From NCBI GenBank assembly GCA_022482625.1, contig JAKVOU010000001.1:2156784-2220783 (forward strand): 64,000 bases of DNA. Direction: 5' to 3'. Position 1 is the first letter of the stretch. Each line of letters opens with the position of its first letter. Shown piece after piece: positions 26,504-35,147 of this stretch. The notes under the pieces are model-generated. The model ran no database searches. It saw only the letters and a program-made list of their open reading frames with translations, and was not told the DNA's origin. The DNA is from Spirochaetia bacterium. GTDB lineage: Bacteria; Spirochaetota; Spirochaetia; Sphaerochaetales; Sphaerochaetaceae. A program made the translations under genes and the position numbers.

Positions 26504-27186
26504 GTTTCTTCCTCCGTGCTGTACTTGTAGCCGATTCCCCAGACTGTACGTATCCGTTTGCCACATGTACCGAGCTTTTTCCTGAGAGAAGCGATCTGTA
26601 CATCGATTGAACGTTCTGTCGCGGGATAATCTTCACCCTTTGTCGAACTGATCAGCTGGTCCCTTGTAAAGACACGTCCCTCATTTCTGAAAAGCAATAG
26701 CAACAAGTTGAATTCTGAGGCAGTAAGTATAAGGGAAGTTCCCTCGAACGTACATTCCCGTTTGCTGGGATCCATCGTCAGACCTTGCCTTGACAATGGA
26801 CCGTCTTCATTCTTCTTCTCATGTCTCAGCCGTGCCTTCACCTTTGCTGTGAGGACTTTTGCACTGAAAGGCTTTGTCAGGTAATCATCTGCGCCAAGTT
26901 CCAACCCAGTGATGATGTCACTTTCTTCTGAACGTGCAGATGCTATGAGAATAGGCAGTTCCTTATAGCCGAGTTCATACCTTGCAATCTTCAGTACTTC
27001 CAATCCATTGAGACGGGGAAGCATCAGATCCAAGATCATGCAATCCGGTTCCTTTTCCTTCAGTTTCTCGATTGCTTCTTCTCCATCATTGGCCCGTATG
27101 ACCTTGAAGCCTTCCTGTTGCAGTTGATAGGCAATGAGTTCCTGTATGTCCAGTTCATCTTCTACGACAAGTATCCTGGTCTTCAT
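26500..27186 (-). CDS. phoB: phosphate-regulon-type response regulator
   Basis: 228 residues. Receiver domain with phospho-acceptor Asp in MILDLMLPRLNG (near residue 54), switch Ser in ILIASARSEESD and Lys in YLTKPFSAK, followed by an OmpR/PhoB-type winged helix (LTASEFNLLLLLFRNEGRVFTRDQL, SIDVQIASLRKKLG). It activates phosphate-starvation promoters when phosphorylated by its kinase partner. The repeat array before pstS is the likely target. A single TAATACTT also occurs upstream of phoB at 27261-27268, but in the opposite orientation relative to the gene. Confidence 0.9.
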   Translation of the reverse strand: MKTRILVVEDELDIQELIAYQLQQEGFKVIRANDGEEAIEKLKEKEPDCMILDLMLPRLNGLEVLKIARYELGYKELPILIASARSEESDIITGLELGADDYLTKPFSAKVLTAKVKARLRHEKKNEDGPLSRQGLTMDPSKRECTFEGTSLILTASEFNLLLLLFRNEGRVFTRDQLISSTKGEDYPATERSIDVQIASLRKKLGTCGKRIRTVWGIGYKYSTEEET

Positions 27187-27277
27187 GGTTCAATTCTGAA
27201 GCAAGTCGGAATCAGTGACAAGGGGCTTTGGTCCATAGTATCTGGTTATTAACATTTTTCTAATACTTTCTCAGCAT

Positions 27278-27303
27278 AAAAAATGGGAAGCAGAAGCTTC
27301 CCA
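27278..27303 (-). terminator. terminator of the RRM protein gene
   Basis: On the minus strand TGGGAAGC (27303-27296), loop of 4, GCTTCCCA (27291-27284), then TTTTTT. It separates the RRM gene from phoB, so phoB has its own promoter in 27187-27277. Confidence 0.9.
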
Positions 27304-27332
27304 TCTAATGTTGGACAGAACCTATTTACAGT

Positions 27333-27614
27333 TTAATAGTTGTTGTGATGAAAACTATTGGTTCTTGGCTTTGAAATGGCTTCGCTTACTTTGAGTTTCC
27401 TTTCGTCGAATTCTGTGCCGTCAAGCTGGGAGATTGCTGCATCGGCAGCTTCGTCTTCTTCCATTTCAACGAAAGCAAACCCCTTAGGTCTGCGGGTTTC
27501 GCGGTCAAGGATGATATTTGCATTGTTGACAGTACCAAACTGTGCAAAAAGATTGCGAAGTTCTTCTTCGCTGGTGCGGTAATTCATATTACCAACATAA
27601 ATTTTCTTAGACAT
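27333..27614 (-). CDS. small RNA-binding protein with one RRM domain
   Basis: 93 residues, a single RNA recognition motif: RNP2 is IYVGNMNY at residues 5-12 and RNP1 is KGFAFVEM near 44-51, with the aromatic residues that stack on RNA bases. A short Asn/His-rich tail follows. Such stand-alone RRM proteins are common in spirochaetes, cyanobacteria and Bacteroidetes and are thought to act as RNA chaperones, often induced by cold; the role here is inferred. Monocistronic. Confidence 0.93.
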   Translation of the reverse strand: MSKKIYVGNMNYRTSEEELRNLFAQFGTVNNANIILDRETRRPKGFAFVEMEEDEAADAAISQLDGTEFDERKLKVSEAISKPRTNSFHHNNY

Positions 27615-28109
27615 CGTGTATCCTTTACAAGCAGATGCTTGTGTTTAAAATTGCTTCTTTTCTTTTCATTGTGAGCTGAACAGACCCTACCAGGCTTCTT
27701 TTTATCTTTTTCCTGATAAAAAAAGGCTATTCGGAGTGCTTGCACAAAAGAAGCTTGTTATACACTTACTTCATTCGGTTCCGGCGTCTATCAAAAGAAC
27801 TGTCCAACATCTTTTTGTCATAGAGAGCAAGAATGCAGCTACACCAATTTATTTCTTAAAAAGCAATAAAATAATAACATCAAAATTGTCCAGATGTCAA
27901 TCTGAAATAATGTATTTTTACACGTTTTTAGGTGTAGTTTGGTTTCTACACTGCATATAGTGCAGGTATTTGGGAGAAACGGCATATGGAGGGAACTATA
28001 ATGATATGTTTTCAATTACTGCCAGAATTAGAAAAAACTTACAGTCGGATTGATGATGAAAAAGATAGTGCCTGTTGAAACAATTTGTCTTTGCTGGCAA
28101 GATTACCGC
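27615..28109. other. intergenic region between divergent genes, no gene seen
   Basis: About 495 A+T-rich bases. It must hold the minus-strand promoter and leader of the RRM gene and the plus-strand promoter of the kinase pair. Two adjacent dyads on the plus strand, GTGTAG/CTACAC (27933-27952) and CTGCA/TGCAG (27951-27965), end the spacer at about 27965 without a T tract; they may be a leader structure or a protein site. Short frames here have no ribosome sites and no recognisable sequence. Confidence 0.5.
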
Positions 28110-28778
28110 ATGAAGAGTGATCTGGCACATGTAGCTTTTTCCTTTATTGCGATTTTTATCCTGCTTGCTGCCGTGATGGTCTTTCACAAGAAAACGAAGA
28201 CCAGTGCGGAGCTTCTGCGCAAGCTGATTCATATTACGGTTGCCAATTGGTGGCCGATCTGCCTGTTTACTGTACATGATATCCGCTATGCAATCATCGG
28301 ACCTGTTTTTTTCATCCTGTTCAATTCCTTGTTCGTGTTCAGCCCACGAGTCCAGCAGGCTTTTGGTTGGAATGACCGACGGCGGAACTTGGGACTTATT
28401 TATTATCCTGTGACTTTGCTGATTTTTGTGCTTCTTTGCTACAATGGCCTCTTGAGTGCCAGGGCGAGCTTGGCTGGTGTCTATTGCATGGCCCTTGGTG
28501 ACGGCCTTGCGGCCATCACCGGTACTATCTGGGGGAAAAAGAAGTTGCCGTTTCCTACAGGGGGAAAAACCTATATCGGTTCATTTGTCATGTTCCTGGC
28601 CTGTTGCATTGTCTGTCTGACCGTGCAGGCGGGGCTGGAAATTTCTCCTCTGGTGCTTCTCGGACGTGCAGTTCTCATAGCCGGTATTGCTACTGTTATG
28701 GAAATGCTGACTCCATTGGGTCTTGACAATCTCAGCGTACCTTTGGTTTCTGCGTTACTGATGGAGGTCCTGCTATGA
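28110..28778 (+). CDS. membrane lipid/prenol kinase of the DGK1-VTE5-SEC59 type
   Basis: 222 residues from ATG 28110; an in-frame ATG at 28050 would add 20 residues that do not look conserved, and neither start has a strong ribosome site. Seven or so membrane helices and the family motifs: AELLRKLIHITV near residue 32, a CMALGDGLAAITGTIWGKKKLP stretch (ALGD) near 128-150, and KTYIGSFVMF just after. Known relatives use CTP (or a similar nucleotide) to phosphorylate dolichol, phytol or diacylglycerol in membranes. It overlaps the next gene, a VTE6/DUF92 homologue, by 4 bases. Confidence 0.8.
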   Translation: MKSDLAHVAFSFIAIFILLAAVMVFHKKTKTSAELLRKLIHITVANWWPICLFTVHDIRYAIIGPVFFILFNSLFVFSPRVQQAFGWNDRRRNLGLIYYPVTLLIFVLLCYNGLLSARASLAGVYCMALGDGLAAITGTIWGKKKLPFPTGGKTYIGSFVMFLACCIVCLTVQAGLEISPLVLLGRAVLIAGIATVMEMLTPLGLDNLSVPLVSALLMEVLL

Positions 28779-29653
28779 TCGACCGTTTTATGCTTTCAGG
28801 GGCAAACGGATCCCTGACAGCTTATGTTGATTATCTTGTCAGGCAGCTCCCTTTCTTTCCTGTGATCATTGCCTGCCTGATGTTCCTGCTTGCCATTGTT
28901 GCATGGAAGGAACGACAGCTTACTGCAGGAGGTGCATTCGGTGCTTTTGTTCTCGGTAATCTGACAACTTTTGCCTTTGGTTTCGGTGGGCTTTTCCTTT
29001 ATGTCTTTTTTCTTCTTTCTGCCTCGGTACTTGCCAGGATCGGTAGTCAAAACAAAACCGTGGCTTCTGCACAACAAACACAGAAAAAAGGAAGTTGCAG
29101 GGACTTCATGCAGGTCTTTGCCAATGGGGGTGCAGGATTTTTCCTTGCACTACTATATCTATATCAACCTTCCATGAGGCTTTTGCTTCTTTTCGGAGCT
29201 TCTGTGGCAGAGGCAGTCAGTGATACATTTGCCGGTGAAGTCGGCGTGTTGCTTGGGGGTCCGAGTTTTTCTGTGTTGACAGGACGACCTATGAAAAAAG
29301 GACTTTCCGGTGCAGTTTCCCGGGGGGGGACGCTTGCCGGGCTGATTGCTGCCTTTTTTGTTGCCATGTTATGGTATCCTTGTTTTTTCCCTGTTGCGGC
29401 AAAAAGTCTTGTGTTTCTGGTTATCGTTGCTTTTGCGGGTTTCTTGGGATGTGTGGCAGACAGCTTGCTTGGGGCAACCATACAGGTACAATACTATGCC
29501 CTTGACGGAAGTCTGACAGAGAAATCACAAATGGATGGCAAGTCTTTGGAAAAAGCCCGAGGAATAGCTTTTTTTGATAATGATATCGTAAACCTATGCA
29601 GCAACTGCATCGCCGTAGCGATTGCCTACTTGCTCTCGATAATATTTTTCTGA
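28775..29653 (+). CDS. DUF92 / VTE6-like membrane protein
   Basis: 292 residues with about seven membrane helices. Recognised by the conserved blocks LTAGGAFGAFVLGNLTTFAFG, VFANGGAGFFLAL, ASVAEAVSDTFAGEVGVL, SRGGTLAGLIAAF and FLGCVADSLLGATIQVQY, ending with the DIVNLCSNCIAVAIAYLLS block. In plants the homologue VTE6 phosphorylates phytyl phosphate to the diphosphate after VTE5; in bacteria the family mostly carries a DUF92 label. The start overlaps the upstream kinase gene (ATGA), so the two proteins are very likely made together. Confidence 0.88.
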   Translation: MIDRFMLSGANGSLTAYVDYLVRQLPFFPVIIACLMFLLAIVAWKERQLTAGGAFGAFVLGNLTTFAFGFGGLFLYVFFLLSASVLARIGSQNKTVASAQQTQKKGSCRDFMQVFANGGAGFFLALLYLYQPSMRLLLLFGASVAEAVSDTFAGEVGVLLGGPSFSVLTGRPMKKGLSGAVSRGGTLAGLIAAFFVAMLWYPCFFPVAAKSLVFLVIVAFAGFLGCVADSLLGATIQVQYYALDGSLTEKSQMDGKSLEKARGIAFFDNDIVNLCSNCIAVAIAYLLSIIFF

Positions 29654-29658
29654 TTTAC

Positions 29659-29711
29659 TTGCCGACGGACTGAATTCTTTGTATTTTATCTTCCGATGGC
29701 TTAAAGTCATC
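29659..29711 (+). promoter_or_regulatory. groEL promoter with a downstream dyad
   Basis: TTGCCG (29659-29664) and TATTTT (29682-29687), 17-base spacer. Just after it GATGGCTT (29695-29702) and AAGTCATC (29704-29711) form a dyad with one mismatch, over the expected transcript start. It is not the CIRCE element (TTAGCACTC-N9-GAGTGCTAA), so heat-shock control, if any, uses another site. Confidence 0.55.
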
Positions 29712-29756
29712 GTCATTTGAAAAAATATATTCAACGAATAAGAGAGGATATGAATA

Positions 29757-31391
29757 ATGGCAAAACAGCTACAATTCAGTGAGGAATCCCGTAAATCTTT
29801 AGTCAATGGCGTAGAGAAGATTTCTCATGCTGTGATGACAACCTTGGGCCCTAAGGGTCGCTTGGTCTTGCTTGACAAAAAATTCGGTGCACCGACCGTT
29901 ACAAAAGACGGCGTGTCTGTAGCCCGTGAAATTGAGCTTGAAGATCCGTTTGAGAACATGGGTGCCCAATTGCTGAAAGAAGTTGCAACGAAGACGAATG
30001 ATGTTGCTGGTGATGGAACAACTACTGCGACTGTATTGGCTTGGTCAATTACAAAAGAAGGCATGAAGAGTGTCGCTTCCGGTGTGAATCCGATGGGAAT
30101 CCGTAGGGGCATTGACAAGGCTGTGGCAGATGCTGTGGCTGAAATCAAGAAAGAATCAAAGGAAGTCAAGGATAAGGAAGAAATCGCACAGGTTGCAACC
30201 ATCAGCGCCAATAACGATACTACAATCGGCGAGGAAATTTCCAACGCAATGGAAAAGGTCGGAAAAGACGGTGTCATTACCGTTGAAGAGTCCAAGACAT
30301 TTGAGACGACGACTGACTTTGTTGAGGGCATGCAGTTTGACCGTGGTTATCTGAGTGCTTATTTCTGCAATAACAGGGAGACCATGACATCTGTGATGGA
30401 AGACCCCTATATCCTTATTTATGACAAGAAGATTTCCAACATGAAGGAATTGCTTCCGATTTTGGAGAAGGTTGCTCAGACAAACAAACCGTTGCTGATC
30501 ATTGCAGAGGATGTCGACGGTGAGGCTCTTGCAACATTGGTCGTCAATAGCGTCAGAGGTGTACTGAACGTTGTTGCAGTAAAAGCTCCTGGTTTTGGTG
30601 ACCGCAGGAAAGCAATGCTGGAAGATATTGCAGTGCTGACAGGCGGACAGGTTATCAGCGAAGAGCTTGGTCTGACTCTTGAGAATGCAGAGTTGGATAT
30701 GCTTGGCCGTGCAAAAAGCATCAAAGTTGATAAGGAAAATACAACAATCATCAATGGCGCTGGTGAAAAGACTGCTATTGCTGAAAGGACTGCACAGATC
30801 AAGGCTCAGATTGCTGATACAACCAGTGACTATGACCGTGAGAAGCTGCAGGAAAGACTTGCAAAACTGGCAGGTGGCGTAGCTGTCATCAATGTCGGAG
30901 CTGCAACTGAAGTTGAACTCAAGGAAAAGAAGCACAGAGTCGAAGATGCTCTCAGTGCAACACGTGCAGCGATTGAAGAGGGTGTTATTCCTGGTGGTGG
31001 TGTTGCTCTTGTACAGGCTGCAAAGCAGCTTGCTGAGAAAAATCTGACTGGTCTGAGCGAGGATGAAAAGATTGGTTACAAGATTGTGCGCAGGGCACTT
31101 GAGGAACCTATCCGTCAGATTGCACAGAATGCCGGCGTGGATGGATCCATCATTGCTGACAAATGCATGAACAGTGAAAAGGGCTATGGTTTTGATGCAA
31201 ATGAGATGAAATGGTGCAACATGGTTGAAAACGGAATTATCGATCCTATGAAGGTAACCCGCTGTGCATTGCAGAATGCAGCTTCCATTGCTCAGCTTAT
31301 CCTGACCACTGAATGTGCTGTTACAGATATTCCAGCTCCGGAACCGGCAGCACCGGCTGCAGCTAACCCAAATATGGGCGGAATGATGTAA
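29757..31391 (+). CDS. groEL: chaperonin GroEL
   Basis: 544 residues. Forms the double-ring ATP-driven protein-folding chamber. Motifs: [17 protein letters not shown]-site [16 protein letters not shown], hinge and apical segments ([29 protein letters not shown]), [16 protein letters not shown], and the usual C-terminal Gly-Gly-Met tail (NPNMGGMM). One oddity: the catalytic block reads LAWSITKEG where most GroELs have LAQAI(V/I)xEG. groES is not next to it on either side. A strong terminator follows. Confidence 0.98.
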   Translation: MAKQLQFSEESRKSLVNGVEKISHAVMTTLGPKGRLVLLDKKFGAPTVTKDGVSVAREIELEDPFENMGAQLLKEVATKTNDVAGDGTTTATVLAWSITKEGMKSVASGVNPMGIRRGIDKAVADAVAEIKKESKEVKDKEEIAQVATISANNDTTIGEEISNAMEKVGKDGVITVEESKTFETTTDFVEGMQFDRGYLSAYFCNNRETMTSVMEDPYILIYDKKISNMKELLPILEKVAQTNKPLLIIAEDVDGEALATLVVNSVRGVLNVVAVKAPGFGDRRKAMLEDIAVLTGGQVISEELGLTLENAELDMLGRAKSIKVDKENTTIINGAGEKTAIAERTAQIKAQIADTTSDYDREKLQERLAKLAGGVAVINVGAATEVELKEKKHRVEDALSATRAAIEEGVIPGGGVALVQAAKQLAEKNLTGLSEDEKIGYKIVRRALEEPIRQIAQNAGVDGSIIADKCMNSEKGYGFDANEMKWCNMVENGIIDPMKVTRCALQNAASIAQLILTTECAVTDIPAPEPAAPAAANPNMGGMM

Positions 31392-31417
31392 TATCAGTTC
31401 ACTGATGTAGTTACAAG

Positions 31418-31449
31418 AGGCTACGGGACAAATCCCGTGGCCTTTTTTT
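31418..31449 (+). terminator. groEL terminator
   Basis: AGGCTACGGGA (31418-31428) pairs with TCCCGTGGCCT (31433-31443), then a run of T. One G-U pair in an 11-bp stem. Confidence 0.9.
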
Positions 31450-31478
31450 CTTTCCTATAGGATTTACTGAATCAAAAC

Positions 31479-31507
31479 TTGACTAGCGTTGCAATAACGT
31501 GTTACTT
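31479..31507 (+). promoter_or_regulatory. promoter of yajC-secD-secF
   Basis: TTGACT (31479-31484), 17-base spacer, TTACTT (31502-31507). It would give a leader of about 115 bases before yajC. Confidence 0.55.
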
Positions 31508-31521
31508 TTATCGATAATTAC

Positions 31522-31607
31522 GGGGCTGTCGTTATTGAACAATGACAGTATTTCGCCCCTACGTATTTTAGGGGAGTATTATCATGCCGGAGACTTCCGG
31601 TATGTAA
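31522..31607 (+). promoter_or_regulatory. structured leader with a 7-codon upstream reading frame before yajC
   Basis: GGGGC (31522-31526) can pair with GCCCC (31555-31559), enclosing an inner CTGTC...GACAG stem. The same C run (CCCCT, 31556-31560) can instead pair with AGGGG (31570-31574). That second stem hides AGGGGAG, a good ribosome site 7 bases before an ATG at 31584 opening the tiny frame MPETSGM, stop at 31605-31607. A third small stem (CCGGA/TCCGG) lies within that frame. Mutually exclusive pairings around a leader-peptide ribosome site suggest regulation; the signal is unknown. Confidence 0.5.
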
Positions 31608-31627
31608 GTTAGAAGAGAGGATTCGCT

Positions 31628-32104
31628 ATGGAATTATTGTTGGCTCTGGCTGGGGCTTCGGGAACTGCGACAGGAAGCGGTACTGCGGCTGCAGGTTCGA
31701 TGACGACGTCGATCGTTACCTTTGGCCTTATCATCGTCATCTTTTATTTTTTGTTGATCAGACCGCAGCGTAAGAAAGACAAGGAAACTCAATCGATGAT
31801 TTCTTCGATTGCAAAGGGCGATAAAGTCGTTACCATCGGCGGAATCCATGGTACTGTCGTTGCAGTAAGGGAAAAGTCTTTCGTGCTCAAAGTGGATGAT
31901 AATACGAGGATTGAGTTCAATAGGTCGGCAATCAGCAGCGTCATAGAGAAAAAGGGGTCAGGGGCTAAGAACAATTCCGGAAAACAAGCCAAGAAAGTTG
32001 CCTTGGAAAAGAAACAGCCCTTGAAGGAAGCAGAAGCTCCGGCTGAGGAAGAGAGCACTGCTGCAGCTGAAGCTGGCAGCGAGGACAATAATATTAATAA
32101 GTAG
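31628..32104 (+). CDS. yajC: preprotein translocase subunit YajC
   Basis: 158 residues. Single-span partner of SecDF in the protein-export channel. One membrane helix (TSIVTFGLIIVIFYFLLI), then the family signature RPQRKKDKETQSMISSIAKGDKVVTIGGIHGTV near residues 47-79. The C-terminal 45 residues are Lys-rich then Ala/Glu-rich and longer than in E. coli (110 residues in total). The ribosome site GAGAGG is at 31615-31620. First gene of yajC-secD-secF. Confidence 0.95.
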   Translation: MELLLALAGASGTATGSGTAAAGSMTTSIVTFGLIIVIFYFLLIRPQRKKDKETQSMISSIAKGDKVVTIGGIHGTVVAVREKSFVLKVDDNTRIEFNRSAISSVIEKKGSGAKNNSGKQAKKVALEKKQPLKEAEAPAEEESTAAAEAGSEDNNINK

Positions 32105-32153
32105 ATAACCTGATTCAGATAAAGTTATCATAGTGTCACAATTGGAGAATGTT

Positions 32154-33884
32154 ATGAAAAAACGTGATCGATTGATCATTGTTCTTTTGGTACTGTTTCT
32201 GTGTGGTCTGTTCCTTTACCCGACGTTCAAGTGGTATGTGCTGACCCCATCGGAAACAAAGGATTTGGCCAGTGGATCAAATGAACAGATCAGGGAATAT
32301 GCCTTGGGACAGGCTACGAAAGATCTGCATGAAATCAAGAACTTGGTTCAATCCGACGAAAATGCCGAGGTTCCTGCCAAATTTATCTATTTGGAAGCTA
32401 TAGCAAAGGATAATTACCATGCAATGAAGAAGGATGTTCCCTCCAAGTGGAACATCTTGAATCTTTGTGCCGGTTTCTATACGGAGAAAGATATCTTCAA
32501 TACGCTGGAAAATCACTATAGGTCATCCATCTATGATGCAAAGACCCTGAGCAACAACGTGTTGCAGCTTGGACTTGATTTGAGAGGTGGTATGAGCATC
32601 CTTCTTGATGCAGACAAGGATGCCTATGAAAAGAAGGTCGGTAAGGCCGTTTCTGATACTGAAGTTACGAAACTTGTCAACCAGGATATCGAAATTCTCA
32701 AGAATCGTATTGACCAGTTCGGTGTAAGCGAACCTGAAATCAGACTCCAGGGAAGCAATCAGATTTTGGTTGAGATTCCTGGTGCAGCAGATCCTGAAAG
32801 GGTGAATTCCTTCCTCCAGGGCAAGGGTTCTCTTGTCTTCCAGATCGTGGATACGACTCTTACGGATAAGATCAATACAGAATATGCAGCCAATCCTGGT
32901 GAAGCCTATACGGAAGATGGGCAGATCAAACAACCGGCTGATTTGCCAGCCGGCAAGACTGTCGCAGGATATTATGTCAAGGATGACTATGGTATCGATG
33001 AGCTGAAAAAGTTCGTGGTTTTGGATGATGAGATCGGATTGGATGGCATACATCTTGAAAGTTCGACAACCAGCACGAATGGTATTACAGGACAGCCAGT
33101 AGTTGATTTCCATCTCGATTCCGTAGGTGGTGACCAATTCTACAAGTTGACAAGCACGCACGTAGGTGATTCGATGGCTGTGGTAATGGATGGCAAAGTC
33201 AAGTCTGTGGCAACCATCAACGAAGCTATCCGTCAGGATGTCCAGATTTCGGGCTTTTCCAAGAATGAAGCTTCCGATTTGGCTGTCGTACTGCGTACTG
33301 CAGCCCTTCCTATCGAGTTGACGGTATCAAGTCAACAGTCTGTAGGTGCTACACTGGGTGAAGATGCTGTGTCTGCAGGGTTGCGGGCCATTGCGATTGG
33401 CTTGCTCCTTGTCGTGGTGTTCATGGTGCTGTATTATAGCCTGTGCGGCTTGGTGGCTGACTTGGCGCTGGTATTCAACCTTGTCATCATGTTGGCTTGT
33501 CTTTCTGCGTTCCATTTTACGTTGACTCTGACGTCTATCGCAGGCCTCATCCTTACTCTAGGTATGGCTGTTGATGCGAATGTCATTATCTATGAACGTA
33601 TAAAGGAAGAGCTGGCTGTAGGCAAGTCTTCACAAGCTGCTGTCCGTCAGGGCTTCTCGAAAGCTTTCTGGACTATTATGGATGCAAACATTACGACCAT
33701 CATTGCTGCGTTGGTACTTTCCCAACTTGGTTCCAGTGCAGTCAAAGGTTTTGCAAATACGCTTGCCATTGGTATCATCAGTTCCTTGTTCACGGCATTG
33801 TTTGTCTCGCATCTGATTTTTGATACGACGATTACTGACAAGGAAGGTGCGAAGATCCATATCGGCAGGAGGGCAAAGAAATGA
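32154..33884 (+). CDS. secD: protein translocase subunit SecD
   Basis: About 576 residues from ATG 32154 with GGAG upstream; the in-frame GTG at 32133 precedes that site. N-terminal helix (LIIVLLVLFLCGLFLYPTF), a large external P1 domain with LGLDLRGGMSILL, LKNRIDQFGVSEPEIRLQGSNQILVEIPG and SGITGQPVV-like blocks, then five C-terminal helices of the RND type with TLTLTSIAGLILTLGMAVDANVIIYERIKEEL. The Asp in GMAVDANV is the proton-pathway residue. Uses the proton-motive force to complete export. Overlaps secF by 4 bases. Confidence 0.97.
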   Translation: MKKRDRLIIVLLVLFLCGLFLYPTFKWYVLTPSETKDLASGSNEQIREYALGQATKDLHEIKNLVQSDENAEVPAKFIYLEAIAKDNYHAMKKDVPSKWNILNLCAGFYTEKDIFNTLENHYRSSIYDAKTLSNNVLQLGLDLRGGMSILLDADKDAYEKKVGKAVSDTEVTKLVNQDIEILKNRIDQFGVSEPEIRLQGSNQILVEIPGAADPERVNSFLQGKGSLVFQIVDTTLTDKINTEYAANPGEAYTEDGQIKQPADLPAGKTVAGYYVKDDYGIDELKKFVVLDDEIGLDGIHLESSTTSTNGITGQPVVDFHLDSVGGDQFYKLTSTHVGDSMAVVMDGKVKSVATINEAIRQDVQISGFSKNEASDLAVVLRTAALPIELTVSSQQSVGATLGEDAVSAGLRAIAIGLLLVVVFMVLYYSLCGLVADLALVFNLVIMLACLSAFHFTLTLTSIAGLILTLGMAVDANVIIYERIKEELAVGKSSQAAVRQGFSKAFWTIMDANITTIIAALVLSQLGSSAVKGFANTLAIGIISSLFTALFVSHLIFDTTITDKEGAKIHIGRRAKK

Positions 33885-35074
33885 TCAAAAAAGATTTACC
33901 TGTCATCAAGGTTCGTAAGATTGCAGTTACTGTATCTGCTATCCTCCTGGTTATCGGTATTGCTTCCTACATCATCAACGGAGGATTCAATAAGGGTATT
34001 GATTTTGAAAGTGGCTTGAGTGAACGTATTCAGGTTGCCCCTGTGGGGCTTCAGGTTACCTACGAAGGAAAAGATGATGCAACATTGTCTGTAACCAATG
34101 GTAATGTAGTACTCGAGACGAGAGGAACCGAAGGCGTACATTCCCAGACCTTCCTTGTGGCGGACAATCCGACTGCAGGGGATTTGGCAAAATCGATGGA
34201 TGCTGTTTCTGGTATCACGGCAACTGCCGTGGATGCAAGCCTCTCGACAAGTGATTTGCTTTCCGGATATGGTTTCCCGGCAACACTCAGCAAGGATCCC
34301 ACCAGCCTTAACTTTGCAGTGGGTGGAAATGTAACAATTGACCAGGTCCGCGCTGCTCTGTCCAGTCTTGGCAATGTACAGGTACAGACAATGGGTACTG
34401 ATTCCCAGCAGCTGTTCCAGGTAAGAATCGGAACCGGTGCAGGAGATACACAGGCCAGCCTTGAAAATGCTGTTTCCAAATGCTTTGCCGGTGCTTTCGG
34501 TGAAAATGGCTTTGTTGTCTTGGAAAGCAACTTCGTCGGGCCACGTTTTAGCCGGACTTTGATTACTTCATCTTTGATTGCAGTTTTGGTGGCTATGGTA
34601 TTGATCCTGCTGTATGTTTGGTTCAGGTTCCATATCGCTTATGCAGTTTCTTCAATCATTGCACTTTGTCATGATGTACTGATGCTTCTTGGCTTCATTG
34701 CCTTGTTCCAATTTGAGGTGTCCAGTACGACTATTGCTGCTGTACTGACAATCATAGGTTATTCTCTCAATGCGACTATTGTTATTTTTGACCGTGTCCG
34801 TGAGAATTCCGGCTTAATGAAGGACAAGTCGTTTGCCGATGTCATCCAGCATAGCGTTACACAGTCTTTGACTCGTACGATCATGAGTAGTTTGACGACT
34901 GTGCTCGCAGTGTTGCCGTTGGCTATTCTGGCTACTGGCAGTATCCAGCTGTTTGCCATCAATTTGATTTTTGGCATTGTCGTAGGTACATATTCCTCAA
35001 ACTTCATTGCCCCTGCTTTCCTCTATTGGATCAGCGGCGGACAACATATTGTTGAGAAGAAGGAATCAAAATAA
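33881..35074 (+). CDS. secF: protein translocase subunit SecF
   Basis: 397 residues, about 75 more than E. coli SecF, the extra lying in the external domain between helix 1 and helix 2. N-terminal helix (KIAVTVSAILLVIGIASYII), GIDFESGL (the family's GxDFxGG block with changes), then RND helices with VVESNF-like NFVGPRFSRTLI, VLTIIGYSLNATIVIFDRVREN and TRTIMSSLTTVLAVLPL. Works with SecD in the inner membrane. Translation is coupled to secD. Confidence 0.96.
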   Translation: MIKKDLPVIKVRKIAVTVSAILLVIGIASYIINGGFNKGIDFESGLSERIQVAPVGLQVTYEGKDDATLSVTNGNVVLETRGTEGVHSQTFLVADNPTAGDLAKSMDAVSGITATAVDASLSTSDLLSGYGFPATLSKDPTSLNFAVGGNVTIDQVRAALSSLGNVQVQTMGTDSQQLFQVRIGTGAGDTQASLENAVSKCFAGAFGENGFVVLESNFVGPRFSRTLITSSLIAVLVAMVLILLYVWFRFHIAYAVSSIIALCHDVLMLLGFIALFQFEVSSTTIAAVLTIIGYSLNATIVIFDRVRENSGLMKDKSFADVIQHSVTQSLTRTIMSSLTTVLAVLPLAILATGSIQLFAINLIFGIVVGTYSSNFIAPAFLYWISGGQHIVEKKESK

Positions 35075-35147
35075 GCTGGTTGCCTGATTGACATTCATGC
35101 CGCCGAAGAACTGTTCTCCGGTGGCAGTTTTTGTCTTGGGGGAAAAC

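Noticed and set aside
29641-29757. CIRCE element before groEL
   Set aside because: No TTAGCACTC/GAGTGCTAA pattern; only an unrelated dyad is present.
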